Source: Affinundibacterium amnicola (lineage in GTDB: Bacteria; Pseudomonadota; Gammaproteobacteria; Burkholderiales; Burkholderiaceae_D). Taken from it: a stretch of 64,000 nucleotides of DNA. The position numbers and the translations under genes were made by a program. Shown here one piece after another: positions 45,567 to 55,737 of this stretch (positions within the stretch are counted from its first letter, which is position 1; every line of letters begins with the position of its first letter). The notes under the pieces are model-generated. The model ran no database searches. It saw nothing but the letters and a program-made list of their open reading frames with translations, and was not told the origin of the DNA. The stretch lies in NCBI RefSeq assembly GCF_014284275.1, contig NZ_JACOFU010000001.1:248001-312000 (forward strand). Reading direction: 5' to 3'.

Positions 45567-45642
45567 TGGCTCCTCGACCTGGACTCGAACCAGGGACCTG
45601 CGGATTAACAGTCCGTCGCTCTACCAACTGAGCTATCAAGGA
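45567..45642 (-). tRNA. tRNA-Asn (GTT)
   Basis: A 76-base tRNA on the minus strand with encoded CCA. The acceptor begins TCCTTGA and ends TCGAGGA-G-CCA; the D arm is AGCTCAGTTGGTAGAGC; the anticodon loop CTGTTAA has anticodon GTT; the T arm has GGTTCGAGTCC. It is identical to the second copy 64 bases away. Confidence 0.97.
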
Positions 45643-45706
45643 ATAGAAGGTTCGCTTCTAAACTTTTATTGCACTACATCTCTATTTCTAGAGCTACAAA
45701 ATTCTG

Positions 45707-45782
45707 TGGCTCCTCGACCTGGACTCGAACCAGGGACCTGCGGATTAACAGTCCGTCGCTCTACCAACTGAGCTATCAAGGA
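45707..45782 (-). tRNA. tRNA-Asn (GTT), second copy
   Basis: Identical over 76 bases to the other tRNA-Asn, with encoded CCA and anticodon GTT. The two are in tandem on the minus strand, 64 bases apart, and are probably made from one precursor; this copy is upstream. No terminator lies between them. Confidence 0.97.
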
Positions 45783-45949
45783 ACAGAGACAAACATTATA
45801 GGGAGATTTCCTAAACTTGTCAAAAGTTTTTGGAGCTGTAATGTGATTTGAGAGGCTGAAAGTTGATTCCGTCTTATGGTTTTTAATCGATATTTCTGAT
45901 CGCTGCGTTGGATTTGATAAGGAGTTTGTTTTTAGCATAAAGTGACAAA

Positions 45950-45969
45950 TACTGATAATATGTACAGCT
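45950..45969 (+). promoter_or_regulatory. LexA (SOS) box of uvrB
   Basis: TACTGATAATATGTACAGCT contains CTG-N10-CAG, the core of the gamma/betaproteobacterial LexA operator, about 100 bases before uvrB. uvrB is a known SOS gene in this group. A -10 could overlap it, but no clear -35 was found. Confidence 0.75.
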
Positions 45970-46068
45970 AAGTCTCGTGATTTACAGCTTCACGCCTGAT
46001 TGCTTATGTATTGTGGTTGGATTAAATGACTTATTCTTGTTGTTTGACTGGTTAATTGAAGGTTGCTT

Positions 46069-48162
46069 ATGAGTGAATTAATCTCTGTTGTTCCCAAAGA
46101 CGTTGAGGCTAAGTTCGTAACTTTTCCCGATTCGCCTTTTCAGCTGTGTCAAATATTTGAGCCTGCTGGTGATCAGCCGACTGCAATTGCGCAATTGGTA
46201 GAAGGAATCAATGACGGCTTGTTTTTCCAGACATTGTTGGGAGTAACTGGTTCTGGTAAGACTTACACGATGGCGAATGTCATTGCCCGTACCGGACGAC
46301 CTGCGATTATTTTTGCTCCGAATAAGACTTTGGCGGCGCAGCTCTATAGTGAGTTCAAAGAATTCTTTCCACGTAATGCGGTTGAGTATTTCGTCAGCTA
46401 CTACGATTACTATCAGCCAGAAGCTTACGTGCCGCAGCGCGATTTGTTTATTGAAAAAGATTCCGCAATCAATGAACATATTGAACAGATGCGTTTGTCT
46501 TGTACTAAATCCCTGATGGAGCGGCGCGATGTGATCATCGTGGCGACTGTCTCGGCGATTTACGGTATTGGTAATCCTAACGAATATCATAAAATGATTT
46601 TGACCTTGCGTGCCAAGGACAAATTAAGTCAGCGCGATGTGATTGCTCGTCTAATTCAAATGCAATATACGCGTAATGAAGTCGATTTTGGTCGCGGCAC
46701 CTTCCGTGTGCGTGGTGATACGATTGATATTTTCCCGGCTGAACATGCTGAACTCGCAGTGCGTCTTGAGATGTTTGATGATGAAGTTGAAAGCATCGCC
46801 TTGTTTGACCCATTGACTGGACGTGTTAAACAAAAAATTCCACGTTTTACCGTGTATCCAGGTTCGCATTATGTGACACCGCGCGAAACGGTGTTACGGG
46901 CGATAGAAACGATCAAAGAGGAATTGCGTGAGCGCCTCGATTTTTATCGTCGTGAAAATAAATTGATTGAAGAGCAGCGCATAGAACAGCGTACGCGCTT
47001 TGATTTGGAAATGATGGCGGAGATTGGCTTTACGAAAGGCATTGAAAACTATTCTCGTCATTTAAGTGGTGCTAAACCCGGCGATCCACCTCCGACTTTG
47101 GTTGATTATTTACCTGCCGATGCCTTGATGTTTCTCGATGAATCGCATGTGCTGACCGGACAACTCAATGCCATGTATAACGGTGACCGTTCGCGTAAAA
47201 CTAATTTAGTTGATTATGGATTCCGTTTGCCTTCGGCTTTAGATAATCGCCCGTTGAAGTTCGAGGAATTTGAAAGCAAGATGCGCCAGACCATCTTCGT
47301 ATCTGCCACGCCAGCGGAATACGAAAAACAGCACGCTGATCAAGTGGTGGAGCAGGTGGTACGCCCTACAGGCTTGGTTGATCCGCGCATAGAAGTTCGT
47401 CCCGCCATGACGCAAGTTGATGATTTGATGAATGAAATCACTTTACGCGTGAAGTTGAATGAGCGGGTTTTAGTGACGACTTTAACCAAGCGCATGTCCG
47501 AACAATTGACGGAGTTTTTGGGCGATAACGGCGTCAAGGTACGATACTTACACAGCGACATTGATACCGTAGAGCGGGTAGAAATTTTACGCGATTTGCG
47601 TCTCGGTGCCTTCGATGTTTTGGTCGGGATTAACTTATTGCGCGAAGGTTTGGATTTGCCCGAAGTGTCTTTGGTGGCGATTTTAGATGCAGATAAAGAG
47701 GGCTTCTTGCGTTCTGAACGCAGCTTGATTCAAACTATAGGTCGCGCTGCACGTAACTTAAACGGCACCGCTATTTTGTATGCGGATCGTGTCACCGATT
47801 CTATGCGCCGCGCGATTGATGAAACTGAGCGTCGTCGTGCTAAGCAAATCGCCTTTAATACTGTCAACAATATTACGCCGACAGGTATCAATAAGAAAAT
47901 TAAGGATATCATCGACGGGGTATATAGCCAGCAAGACGCGCGTGATGAATTGATGGTGGCACAAGAGCAGGCCAAGTACGAAGCGATGAGTGAGAAGCAG
48001 ATTAGCAAAGAAATTAAGCGTTTAGAAAAACTTATGCTGGATCACGCGAAGAATCTGGAGTTTGAACAAGCGGCAAAAGTGCGTGATCAATTAGCGATTT
48101 TAAAGGAGCAGTTATTTGGTGCTGGTGGACATGATAATGTCGCTTCTATCATTGGTCGATAG
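46069..48162 (+). CDS. uvrB: Excinuclease ABC subunit B
   Basis: UvrB opens DNA at lesions and loads UvrC in nucleotide excision repair. The 697-residue protein from the ATG at 46069 shows Walker [13 protein letters not shown], the beta-hairpin region [23 protein letters not shown] (helicase motif II), the helicase motif [30 protein letters not shown], the QTIGRAARN motif and a C-terminal UVR domain ([24 protein letters not shown]). An SOS box lies upstream and a terminator directly downstream, so it is a single-gene unit. Confidence 0.97.
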   Translation: MSELISVVPKDVEAKFVTFPDSPFQLCQIFEPAGDQPTAIAQLVEGINDGLFFQTLLGVTGSGKTYTMANVIARTGRPAIIFAPNKTLAAQLYSEFKEFFPRNAVEYFVSYYDYYQPEAYVPQRDLFIEKDSAINEHIEQMRLSCTKSLMERRDVIIVATVSAIYGIGNPNEYHKMILTLRAKDKLSQRDVIARLIQMQYTRNEVDFGRGTFRVRGDTIDIFPAEHAELAVRLEMFDDEVESIALFDPLTGRVKQKIPRFTVYPGSHYVTPRETVLRAIETIKEELRERLDFYRRENKLIEEQRIEQRTRFDLEMMAEIGFTKGIENYSRHLSGAKPGDPPPTLVDYLPADALMFLDESHVLTGQLNAMYNGDRSRKTNLVDYGFRLPSALDNRPLKFEEFESKMRQTIFVSATPAEYEKQHADQVVEQVVRPTGLVDPRIEVRPAMTQVDDLMNEITLRVKLNERVLVTTLTKRMSEQLTEFLGDNGVKVRYLHSDIDTVERVEILRDLRLGAFDVLVGINLLREGLDLPEVSLVAILDADKEGFLRSERSLIQTIGRAARNLNGTAILYADRVTDSMRRAIDETERRRAKQIAFNTVNNITPTGINKKIKDIIDGVYSQQDARDELMVAQEQAKYEAMSEKQISKEIKRLEKLMLDHAKNLEFEQAAKVRDQLAILKEQLFGAGGHDNVASIIGR

Positions 48163-48173
48163 TGTTTCATGAA

Positions 48174-48203
48174 TAAAAAAGCCGGATGATTCCGGCTTTT
48201 TTA
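48174..48203. terminator. Bidirectional terminator between uvrB and cphA
   Basis: AAAAAAGCCGGA and TCCGGCTTTTTT pair around a short loop. The symmetrical A and T tracts serve both convergent genes. Confidence 0.9.
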
Positions 48204-48225
48204 TTGGAAATAAATCTTAAAAAAT

Positions 48226-50796
48226 TTAGCCCTCTGCAATCCGCTTGGCAATATGCGCTAAAGCTTCTTCGACCTGATCAATCAAAATCAAGCAAAGGTC
48301 GCCTTCACCCAAAGTTGATAAAGCAGTGTCAATTGCGATAAATTCGCCATTGATTTCTTGGATGTCAGTCGTGCGTTTTGCATTCGCTAAACCTGAGCGT
48401 AATAGTGCAACCACTTCACCATCAGCACGCCCGCGCTGACATTGATCTTGATACAAAATCACTTGGTCGAAGGCGTTGCCGAGAATCTCAGTTTGCTGAC
48501 GAATATCTTGATCGCGTCGATCACCAGCGCCACTGATGACGACTGAACGACGTTTGCCAGGCATGCTTTCTACCGCTTGTACCAAAGCGGTAATCGCATC
48601 TGGATTGTGACCGTAATCGGCAATTAAAGTCGCGCCGCGATAATCAAAGACATTGAATCGACCTGGTGCATTGTCGCTATCGTTCATAAAGGTTTTTAAG
48701 CCTTTGCGAATCGCATCCCAAGAGATATTGGTTGCCCATGCTGCAGCAACTGAGGCCATCACGTTTTCGACTTGGAATCCGATTGAGCCGTTGCGCGTAA
48801 TCGGGACATCTGAAAGAGGAATTCGTTGAATTAGTTTTCCTTCGACAGCCACGATCTCATTATTTTCAATGTAGACGACGCGATGACCTTTGACGCGATG
48901 CGCCGCCATGATCGGTAAGTTACTTTCGACTGCGAAGAAGGTCACGGCACCGGTGCAATTACTTGCCATGCCTGCGACGATAGGATCTGCAGCGTTTAAG
49001 ACCGCAACACCGTTATCGGCGACATTTTGTACGATCACCCGTTTTAATACGGCCAGATCTTCTACTGTGGTGATGTAATTTAAACCTAAGTGATCACCAG
49101 AGCCAATATTGGTCACGACCGCCACTTTGCAACGATCATATGCGAGTCCTTCGCGGAGGACACCACCACGCGCGGTTTCAAACACCGCTGCATCGACATC
49201 TGGATGCGATAACACATTACGTGCACTACGTGGACCACTGCAATCACCACTATCGATTTGGCGACCTTCCACATACACACCATCGGTATTGGTCATGCCA
49301 GTACGTAAACCGCTGGCAGTCAATAAATGGGCGATCAAGCGTACCGTGGTGGTTTTACCATTGGTGCCAGTCACTGCAATGATAGGAATGCGACCATCAT
49401 CGCCATCGGCGAACATGGCAGACACAATCGCTTCGCCAACTGCGCGGCCCTTGCCGAAAGAAGGGGAGAGATGCATACGTAAACCAGGTGCGGCATTGAC
49501 TTCCACCACGCCGCCATTTTGCTCTTCGATCGGTTTTAAAACACTATCGCATACTACGTCAACGCCACAGATATCTAAGCCCACCATTTGTGCCGCAGCG
49601 ACTGCGCGCGCGGCAACTTCTGGATGGACGTCGTCAGTGACATCGGTGGCCGAACCGCCAGTCGATAGATTCGCATTATTCCGTAAAACGACGCGAGTGC
49701 CTTTTGTCGGTACAGAGTCGGCGTCATAACCTTGTTTCGCTAAGCTTGCTAAAGCGATGTCATCAAATCGAATTTTGGTCAAAGAGGTTGCATGGCCACT
49801 GCCACGGCGTGGATCTTTATTCACTTGCTCGACTAATTCTCGCACTGAGTGAGTGCCATCGCCAACCACTTGCGGTGGATCACGGCGTGCTGCTGCGACT
49901 AATTTATTTCCAACGACTAAGAGGCGGAAATCATTACCGGGCAAATAGCGCTCGACCAAAATATCATCACGGAATTCACAAGCGGCAGCATAGCCAGCTT
50001 CTAATTGTTCACGTGTGGTGACGTTGACGGTAACACCTTTGCCTTGATTGCCATCTTTAGGCTTGACGACCACTGGCAAGCCAATTTCTAAAGCAATTTT
50101 CCATGCGTCTTCCACGTCGATGGCGGTACGCCCAAGAGGCACTGGCACGCCTGCAGCATCGAGTAAAGTTTTGGTGAGTTCTTTATCTTGCGCAATCGCT
50201 TCGGCAATAGCACTAGTGCCATCCATCTCAGCAGCTTGAATTTTGCGTTGCTTACTGCCCCAGCCAAAGGTCACAAGACTGCCGCTGGTCAGTCGACGAT
50301 AGGGGATATTACGAGCGACTGCAGCGTAAACAATGGAACCCGTTGATGGGCCCAGGCGCAAGTCTTCATCGAGTTCACGTAACTCATGCAACGCGCTTGC
50401 TAAATCGAAACTGCTATTAGTTAGCGCAGCATGACAAAGTTTTTCGGCGAAGTCGAAAGCAAGACGGCCTACATCTTCCTCTGAGTATTCAACAACTACT
50501 TGAAAAATACCGGGTTCTAAAGTTTGCGTGGTTCTGCTAAAAGTAACCGGGCAACCGGCCTGTGCCTGTAGCGCTAAAGCCGCCAATTCAAAAACACGCG
50601 CTAAGGGAATTGCGTCATCGTGTCCAGTTGCTTGTAATGGGCCGATTTCTGGAAATAAGGCGCGTAAGCGCGATTCGAAATCAGAAATTCCGCTAATTGA
50701 TAATTCTTCTGGTGTGCAACGTACGATGGCTTCCACCGCTGTGTGGTGACTCCAGAGGTTAGGGCCGCGTAATGCCCTGATTCGTGAAACTTCCAT
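48226..50796 (-). CDS. cphA: Cyanophycin synthetase
   Basis: An 856-residue enzyme that builds the Asp-Arg polymer cyanophycin. The N-terminal domain begins VSRIRALRGPNLWSHHTAVE. The ATP-grasp domain (about residues 215-470, KDGNQGKGVTVNV, VERYLPGNDFRLLVV, GVVEVNAAPGLRMHL) adds Asp, and the Mur-ligase-like domain adds Arg, with an intact P-loop GTNGKTT near residue 480, then FETARGGVLREGLAYDRC, NIGSGDHLG and the C-terminal IADYGHNPDA. All active-site blocks are present and length is normal. It lies 87 bases downstream of the primed paralogue on the same strand, so they are probably co-expressed. Confidence 0.95.
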   Translation of the reverse strand: MEVSRIRALRGPNLWSHHTAVEAIVRCTPEELSISGISDFESRLRALFPEIGPLQATGHDDAIPLARVFELAALALQAQAGCPVTFSRTTQTLEPGIFQVVVEYSEEDVGRLAFDFAEKLCHAALTNSSFDLASALHELRELDEDLRLGPSTGSIVYAAVARNIPYRRLTSGSLVTFGWGSKQRKIQAAEMDGTSAIAEAIAQDKELTKTLLDAAGVPVPLGRTAIDVEDAWKIALEIGLPVVVKPKDGNQGKGVTVNVTTREQLEAGYAAACEFRDDILVERYLPGNDFRLLVVGNKLVAAARRDPPQVVGDGTHSVRELVEQVNKDPRRGSGHATSLTKIRFDDIALASLAKQGYDADSVPTKGTRVVLRNNANLSTGGSATDVTDDVHPEVAARAVAAAQMVGLDICGVDVVCDSVLKPIEEQNGGVVEVNAAPGLRMHLSPSFGKGRAVGEAIVSAMFADGDDGRIPIIAVTGTNGKTTTVRLIAHLLTASGLRTGMTNTDGVYVEGRQIDSGDCSGPRSARNVLSHPDVDAAVFETARGGVLREGLAYDRCKVAVVTNIGSGDHLGLNYITTVEDLAVLKRVIVQNVADNGVAVLNAADPIVAGMASNCTGAVTFFAVESNLPIMAAHRVKGHRVVYIENNEIVAVEGKLIQRIPLSDVPITRNGSIGFQVENVMASVAAAWATNISWDAIRKGLKTFMNDSDNAPGRFNVFDYRGATLIADYGHNPDAITALVQAVESMPGKRRSVVISGAGDRRDQDIRQQTEILGNAFDQVILYQDQCQRGRADGEVVALLRSGLANAKRTTDIQEINGEFIAIDTALSTLGEGDLCLILIDQVEEALAHIAKRIAEG

Positions 50797-50883
50797 AAAC
50801 CTTTATCCTATCTAGTGGCGATAATGCCCAAAATGTCCGTATATGACTTTCAGCCGAAAAATGGCTAAGTCTAAGCCAGGGTT

Positions 50884-53064
50884 TTAATAGTGTTTTTTTG
50901 GTGGATTAGAATCAAAATTTCTTAAAGCTGCAGCAATGATGTCTGGTGTTATGTCTAGCGCCCATGCAGCCGCAACTGCGGCCATGATCGCCTCAGGTTG
51001 TTCAGCTTTGGAAGTCTTTAATGCAGACAAGGACATCAGTTTTTGCTCTGTGCTTCCCGTCGCAAGTATGATTTCCTGATCACGTAAGTACACCGCACGT
51101 TTACCTAATTGCAGATGTTTGCAAATTGCAGGATTGTGGGTTGATAAACCGTAGAAGATCACTTCACCATCAGATAATTCGGCTAATTCTTCGGCCTCAT
51201 TAATCGAAGCATTAATTACTGCACAGCCGTGAGGTAAAACGACGTCAACTTGCGAACGCATTACTTTAAACATCTGCGCTGCTTCGGTGATGTAAAAATC
51301 AGAGAGATTTTCATAGCCATCAAGATCAGTAACCACGCCAACATTACATTTGTCGTAGGCAAGACCATCGTTCAAAATGCACTTTGCATTGGTTTCGAAT
51401 ACCGCGGCCTGTACATTGCGATTTAGTAGTAAACGCTGACCAGCATTCCAAGAAGTGCAATCTGTCTTTACCACTTGACGTTGATCAAGGTATAGACCAT
51501 CGGTACAAGCGACGCCGGAATATTTGCCTTCCATTGTGAGCATGCTTGCCACCAGGCGAGAGATCAGGCTTGTTGCTTTGCTACCTGCAATGCCGACGAT
51601 AGGCATGCGACCGTTGTCTTCACTACCAAAAAGATGTTCAATAATTGCGCCACCAATATCACGAGCTTTGCCGACGGCGGGTTTTAAATGTGACAGCAGA
51701 CCTGGGCTCGCATTGACTTCAATAATTGCGCCGCCTTGTTCTTGCAATGGGCGCGAAATGTCTTCACAGACCAGGTCGATGCCCGCAATATCCAAACCAA
51801 CAATACGAGTCGCTAAAGCGACCAAACGAGCATTTTCAGGATGGACTTCATCCGTGACGTCGATCGCCACATTGCCATTCGGTTGAATTAATACTTTTTG
51901 ATCTGCGGCGGGTATAGAGTCTGCAGTCATCCCTTGACGCTTTAAATCTAAAATGATTTCAGCACTTTGGTCTGGTTTTACTCGTCCAAGTGGAAATTCT
52001 TCAGTTTCACCACGGCGTGGATCTGTATTGATCTGTTGTTCGACTAATTCTTTAATATTGGATTTTCCATCGCCGATGACCCAAAGCGATTCTCCCTTAG
52101 CAGCAGCAACCATTTTATTGCCAACTACTAATAAGCGATGCTCATCTCCGACAATATAACGTTCGACGATGACACTCTTGCTATCACCTTGATGCGCTGC
52201 GATCTCATATGCAGCAACGACATCTTCTTGTGTCATTAAATTTAAGGTGACGCCACGACCATGATTGCCATCGTAAGGTTTAATCACTACTGGAAGGCCG
52301 ATATCCTGTGCTTCTTCCCATGCTTCTTCAGCACTGCGGACTAAACTTCCTTCGGGAACCGGCACGCCACATGCTTTGAGGAGTGATTTGGTCATGTCTT
52401 TATCACTGGCGATGCTTTCTGCAATCGCGCTGGTACGATCAGTTTCTGCTGTCCAAATACGTCGTTGTGTGGCGCCATGGCCCAGTTGCACCAGATTGCC
52501 TTCTGTTAAGCGAATTGAGGGAATGTTGCGATCTGTCGCGGCATCCACGATGTGGGCGGTGCTTGGCCCTAAACATAGCGAATCGACCATGTCGCGTAAT
52601 TTTTCTAATTCAGTATCAAAGTCGTAAGAACGATCTTCAATCAATGCCATCAATAGATCACGTCCCATTGTCAGTGCAGCGCGACCTACTTGTTCTTGAC
52701 GAGTACGGAAGGCCATCTTGTAGACGCCTTCAATATGTGTGGAACGGGTTTGGCCGAAGCCAGTCCGCATCCCAGCCATATTCTGCAGTTCAAGAACCAC
52801 ATGCTCCAGAATATGACCGACCCAAGTACCTTCTCTTAAACGTTCGAGAAAACCGCCAATTTCACCCACACCACAACGATGTTGTAATAGACCGGGCAAT
52901 CGCGCGGTTAATCGCTCATAAAGGCCAGGTAATTGATTGGAAGGGAGTTGTTCGAATTCGCCAATATCTAGCCAAACTTCGATCACAGGACGATAAGTCC
53001 AAATATTCGGTCCGCGCAAATGAGATATGCGAAGCGGAGTGATGTCTTTCTTTTTTGTAGTCAT
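50884..53064 (-). CDS. Second cyanophycin synthetase homologue (CphA'), Mur-ligase half degenerate
   Basis: A 726-residue paralogue of CphA. The N-terminal and ATP-grasp parts look active (ISHLRGPNIWTYRPVIEVWLD, PYDGNHGRGVTLNL, VERYIVGDEHRLLVVGN, GAIIEVNASPGLLSHL). In the Mur-ligase part the P-loop GTNGKTT is replaced by GSKATSL near residue 490, FETARGG by FETNAKC, and SGDHLG by GYENLS; the protein ends about 130 residues early, without the final Mur domain. It thus keeps one of two ATP sites, like the cyanobacterial CphA2 type that joins Asp-Arg dipeptides. I chose the ATG at 53064 (MTTKKK). It leads the pair with cphA. Confidence 0.9.
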   Translation of the reverse strand: MTTKKKDITPLRISHLRGPNIWTYRPVIEVWLDIGEFEQLPSNQLPGLYERLTARLPGLLQHRCGVGEIGGFLERLREGTWVGHILEHVVLELQNMAGMRTGFGQTRSTHIEGVYKMAFRTRQEQVGRAALTMGRDLLMALIEDRSYDFDTELEKLRDMVDSLCLGPSTAHIVDAATDRNIPSIRLTEGNLVQLGHGATQRRIWTAETDRTSAIAESIASDKDMTKSLLKACGVPVPEGSLVRSAEEAWEEAQDIGLPVVIKPYDGNHGRGVTLNLMTQEDVVAAYEIAAHQGDSKSVIVERYIVGDEHRLLVVGNKMVAAAKGESLWVIGDGKSNIKELVEQQINTDPRRGETEEFPLGRVKPDQSAEIILDLKRQGMTADSIPAADQKVLIQPNGNVAIDVTDEVHPENARLVALATRIVGLDIAGIDLVCEDISRPLQEQGGAIIEVNASPGLLSHLKPAVGKARDIGGAIIEHLFGSEDNGRMPIVGIAGSKATSLISRLVASMLTMEGKYSGVACTDGLYLDQRQVVKTDCTSWNAGQRLLLNRNVQAAVFETNAKCILNDGLAYDKCNVGVVTDLDGYENLSDFYITEAAQMFKVMRSQVDVVLPHGCAVINASINEAEELAELSDGEVIFYGLSTHNPAICKHLQLGKRAVYLRDQEIILATGSTEQKLMSLSALKTSKAEQPEAIMAAVAAAWALDITPDIIAAALRNFDSNPPKKHY

Positions 53065-53073
53065 GAATGTCAA

Positions 53074-53472
53074 TTTTAGTATTGAATAGTGAAATCACCA
53101 TTCGCTTCAATTTTTTATTGGAACCAAATTTGCTTTTGTTTGCTTAGCCATGTGAATAACGTGCTGTGCATATTTCAGGCTGACAAGCATTGTTAATTTC
53201 AGCAAATTTGAAAAAATCTCGTCCGAGCTTGCTGGTATACTTCTACCAATTACAAAAACAAATAATCTCCTTGATCTTGTTTTCCTGTCGACAGAATACC
53301 GTAATTTGTCGTTACAGTCATACAGCTTGATGCAATCTTCTACAGTTTTAGTTAGCTTAGGTGAGGAATAGCGCATTATCTCGTATGCATACGCAAAAAT
53401 AAGTGCGGTTTTTTTAATATTTTGTTGGGTTTCTGCTGTTTGCAAATTCCCTTCTATGGAGTTTTCTTTACG
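53074..53472. other. Gap between divergent cphA' and the ABC exporter gene
   Basis: These 399 bases should hold both promoters of the cyanophycin locus. A weak minus-strand pair TTGTTT / TATACC with a 16-base spacer is near 53235-53262. A 112-residue frame on the minus strand (53107-53445) has no recognisable features and overlaps the exporter start, so I do not call it. I see no riboswitch or other RNA. Confidence 0.45.
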
Positions 53473-55737
53473 ATGACAACATCAATAGCAGCGATCACTA
53501 ATTCAAGCCTAGGCCTGCCTGAGGCATGGAAGCAAGAATTGAGTTTGCAATTAGTGCAAGATGAAATGGTAATCAGTGCGGTGGAAACTGATCTTGATTC
53601 AAAGCTGCATTTCAAGCGTGGATTGATTGTATTGACCAACCAACGCGTACTATCGAAATCAAGCGAACAAACAGAATGGCAGAGTTGGGATTATGGCCAA
53701 GGCTTGCAAATGCGCCACCACGATCATGCAGGTGTCGGGCATTTAGAATTATTGAATCAAGCGAATTTGCTCGCTCACTGGCGTTTTACTTTAGGTCAAA
53801 ATCTATTGGTCATTCGCTTGATGGATGCGTTCAATGATCAAATACATGAGCATCTGACAGGTAAGCCTGTTGAAAAAGCAGAGCAAAATGTTTGCCCAAG
53901 TTGCAAGGCGATCCTTGAACAGGATCAAGAAGAGTGCCCAGTGTGTACCAAGGTCATCCACACGCCACCATCAACGTGGACTTTGTTTCGTTTGTGGCGA
54001 TTTGCCCGTCCTTACAAAATATCCTTGATCATTGGTTTTACTTTGATGTTCCTGGGTACTTTAGCACACATGATTCCTCGCTACTTGACCAAACCACTGA
54101 CAGATAAAGTGCTGATTCCTTATCAAAGCGGAGAGCATGTAGAAACCTCTTTGGCGGTGATGTATATCGGTGGATTACTCGGCGCGGCAATTTTGGCGTG
54201 GCTACTGAGTTGGGGTAAGACCTATATTTTGGCGCTGGTTTCTGAACGCATAGGCGCTGATTTGCGTACCACGACTTATGAACACCTGTTGAAGCTGTCC
54301 TTAGAATATTTTGGTAGTAAGCGGACTGGCGATTTGATGTCGCGTATCGGTAGTGAGAGTGACCGGATTTGTGTGTATCTCTCTTTACATCTGCTTGATT
54401 TTGCGACCGATGTGTTGATGTTTTTGATGACCGCGGTTTTTCTTTTGCAGATTAACGTCAAGCTAGCTTTGGTTACCTTATTACCTTTGCCTTTGATCGC
54501 GTGGGCGATCCATATGGTACGAGATCGTCTACGTACCGGTTTTGAGAAAATTGACCGAGTTTGGGGCGAGGTGACGAATGTGTTGGCCGACACGATTCCG
54601 GGCGTGCGTGTGGTTAAAGCGTTTGCGCAAGAGAAGCGTGAAGCGACGCGTTTCCGTGAAGCGAATAAACATAATTTGGCCGTCAATGACAAGTTGAATA
54701 AGGTATGGTCCTTGTTTTCACCCATTGTCACTTTCTTGACGGATTTGGGTATCTTGGTCGTGTGGGCGTTTGGTATCTGGCAAGTTGCTCATACTGAAAT
54801 TACGGTCGGTGAATTGGTCGCAACGATTGCGCTTATTAGTAATTTTTATGGTCGTATCGATTCCATGAGTCGTATCGTATCTGCGACGCAAAAAACAGCA
54901 TCTGCGGCCAAACGTATTTTTGATATTTTGGATCATGTCTCTAGCGTTCCAGAACCGCAAAATCCAGTCAAAATTAATGAAGTCAAAGGTCAGATTGAAT
55001 TGCGTGAAGTTGGTTTCCGTTACGGAAATCGTGCAGTCAATCGTAATGTAAATTTAAATATACAACCTGGAGAAATGATAGGCTTGGTTGGTCATAGTGG
55101 CTCTGGTAAGAGCACTTTGGTGAATCTGATTTGTCGTTTTTACGACGTGGCTGAAGGTGCGATTTTGCTTGATGGCGTTGATATTAGATCGTTTGCCGTG
55201 GCTGATTACCGCAGCAATATCGGACTCGTATTACAAGAGCCATTCTTGTTTTTCGGGACCATTGCCGACAATATCGCTTACGGCAAACCAAACGCGACGA
55301 GAGAGGAAATCATCGCATCGGCTCGAGCGGCACACGCGCATGAATTCATTTTGCGTTTGCCGCAAGGTTATGATTCGATGGTCGGTGAGCGCGGTCAAGG
55401 TTTGTCGGGTGGTGAACGCCAAAGGATTTCCATTGCGCGCGCTTTGCTGATCGATCCGCGTATTTTGATCATGGATGAAGCGACATCCTCGGTCGATTCT
55501 GAGACGGAGAAAGAAATTCAAAAAGCCTTGGATAATTTGGTGAAAGGCCGTACTACCATTGCAATTGCGCATCGCCTTTCAACTTTGCACAAAGCCGACC
55601 GTTTAGTTGTGTTGGATCGTGGTGAAGTGGTCGAAGTTGGTAGTCATGATGATTTGATGGCGAAGCAGGGCGCGTACTTTAAATTATATGAAGCCCAGGC
55701 GCGCAATGCGGCCGCGTTGGCAGTGGGAGGTGAATGA
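53473..55737 (+). CDS. ABC exporter with extra N-terminal domain and zinc ribbon (cyanophycin-locus type)
   Basis: A 754-residue half-transporter. Residues 1-135 are a cytoplasmic domain with a PH-like beta pattern (MVISAVETDLDSKLHFKRG, LIVLTNQRVLSKS), then a zinc ribbon CPSCKAILEQDQEECPVC at about 138-155. A six-helix exporter domain (about 180-475) and a nucleotide-binding domain follow, with Walker A GHSGSGKST, signature LSGGERQRISIARALL and Walker B ILIMDEATSSVDSE. This architecture occurs next to cphA genes in Burkholderiales and is annotated as cyanophycin metabolism-associated. The substrate is unknown. The start at 53473 avoids an unlikely N-terminal extension. Its stop overlaps the DUF1854 start as ATGA. 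Confidence 0.9.
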   Translation: MTTSIAAITNSSLGLPEAWKQELSLQLVQDEMVISAVETDLDSKLHFKRGLIVLTNQRVLSKSSEQTEWQSWDYGQGLQMRHHDHAGVGHLELLNQANLLAHWRFTLGQNLLVIRLMDAFNDQIHEHLTGKPVEKAEQNVCPSCKAILEQDQEECPVCTKVIHTPPSTWTLFRLWRFARPYKISLIIGFTLMFLGTLAHMIPRYLTKPLTDKVLIPYQSGEHVETSLAVMYIGGLLGAAILAWLLSWGKTYILALVSERIGADLRTTTYEHLLKLSLEYFGSKRTGDLMSRIGSESDRICVYLSLHLLDFATDVLMFLMTAVFLLQINVKLALVTLLPLPLIAWAIHMVRDRLRTGFEKIDRVWGEVTNVLADTIPGVRVVKAFAQEKREATRFREANKHNLAVNDKLNKVWSLFSPIVTFLTDLGILVVWAFGIWQVAHTEITVGELVATIALISNFYGRIDSMSRIVSATQKTASAAKRIFDILDHVSSVPEPQNPVKINEVKGQIELREVGFRYGNRAVNRNVNLNIQPGEMIGLVGHSGSGKSTLVNLICRFYDVAEGAILLDGVDIRSFAVADYRSNIGLVLQEPFLFFGTIADNIAYGKPNATREEIIASARAAHAHEFILRLPQGYDSMVGERGQGLSGGERQRISIARALLIDPRILIMDEATSSVDSETEKEIQKALDNLVKGRTTIAIAHRLSTLHKADRLVVLDRGEVVEVGSHDDLMAKQGAYFKLYEAQARNAAALAVGGE

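Noticed and set aside
45502..45782. Plus-strand ORFs across the tRNA-Asn genes reading STWTRTRDLRINSP
   Set aside because: They are antisense translations of the two tRNAs, a well-known false protein; the repeated segment is due to the duplicate tRNA.
49109..49729. 206-residue plus-strand frame inside cphA
   Set aside because: Shadow of the conserved ATP-grasp/Mur coding region; no ribosome site or known family.
53107..53445. 112-residue minus-strand frame between cphA' and the exporter
   Set aside because: No recognisable features, overlaps the exporter leader and occupies the shared promoter region.
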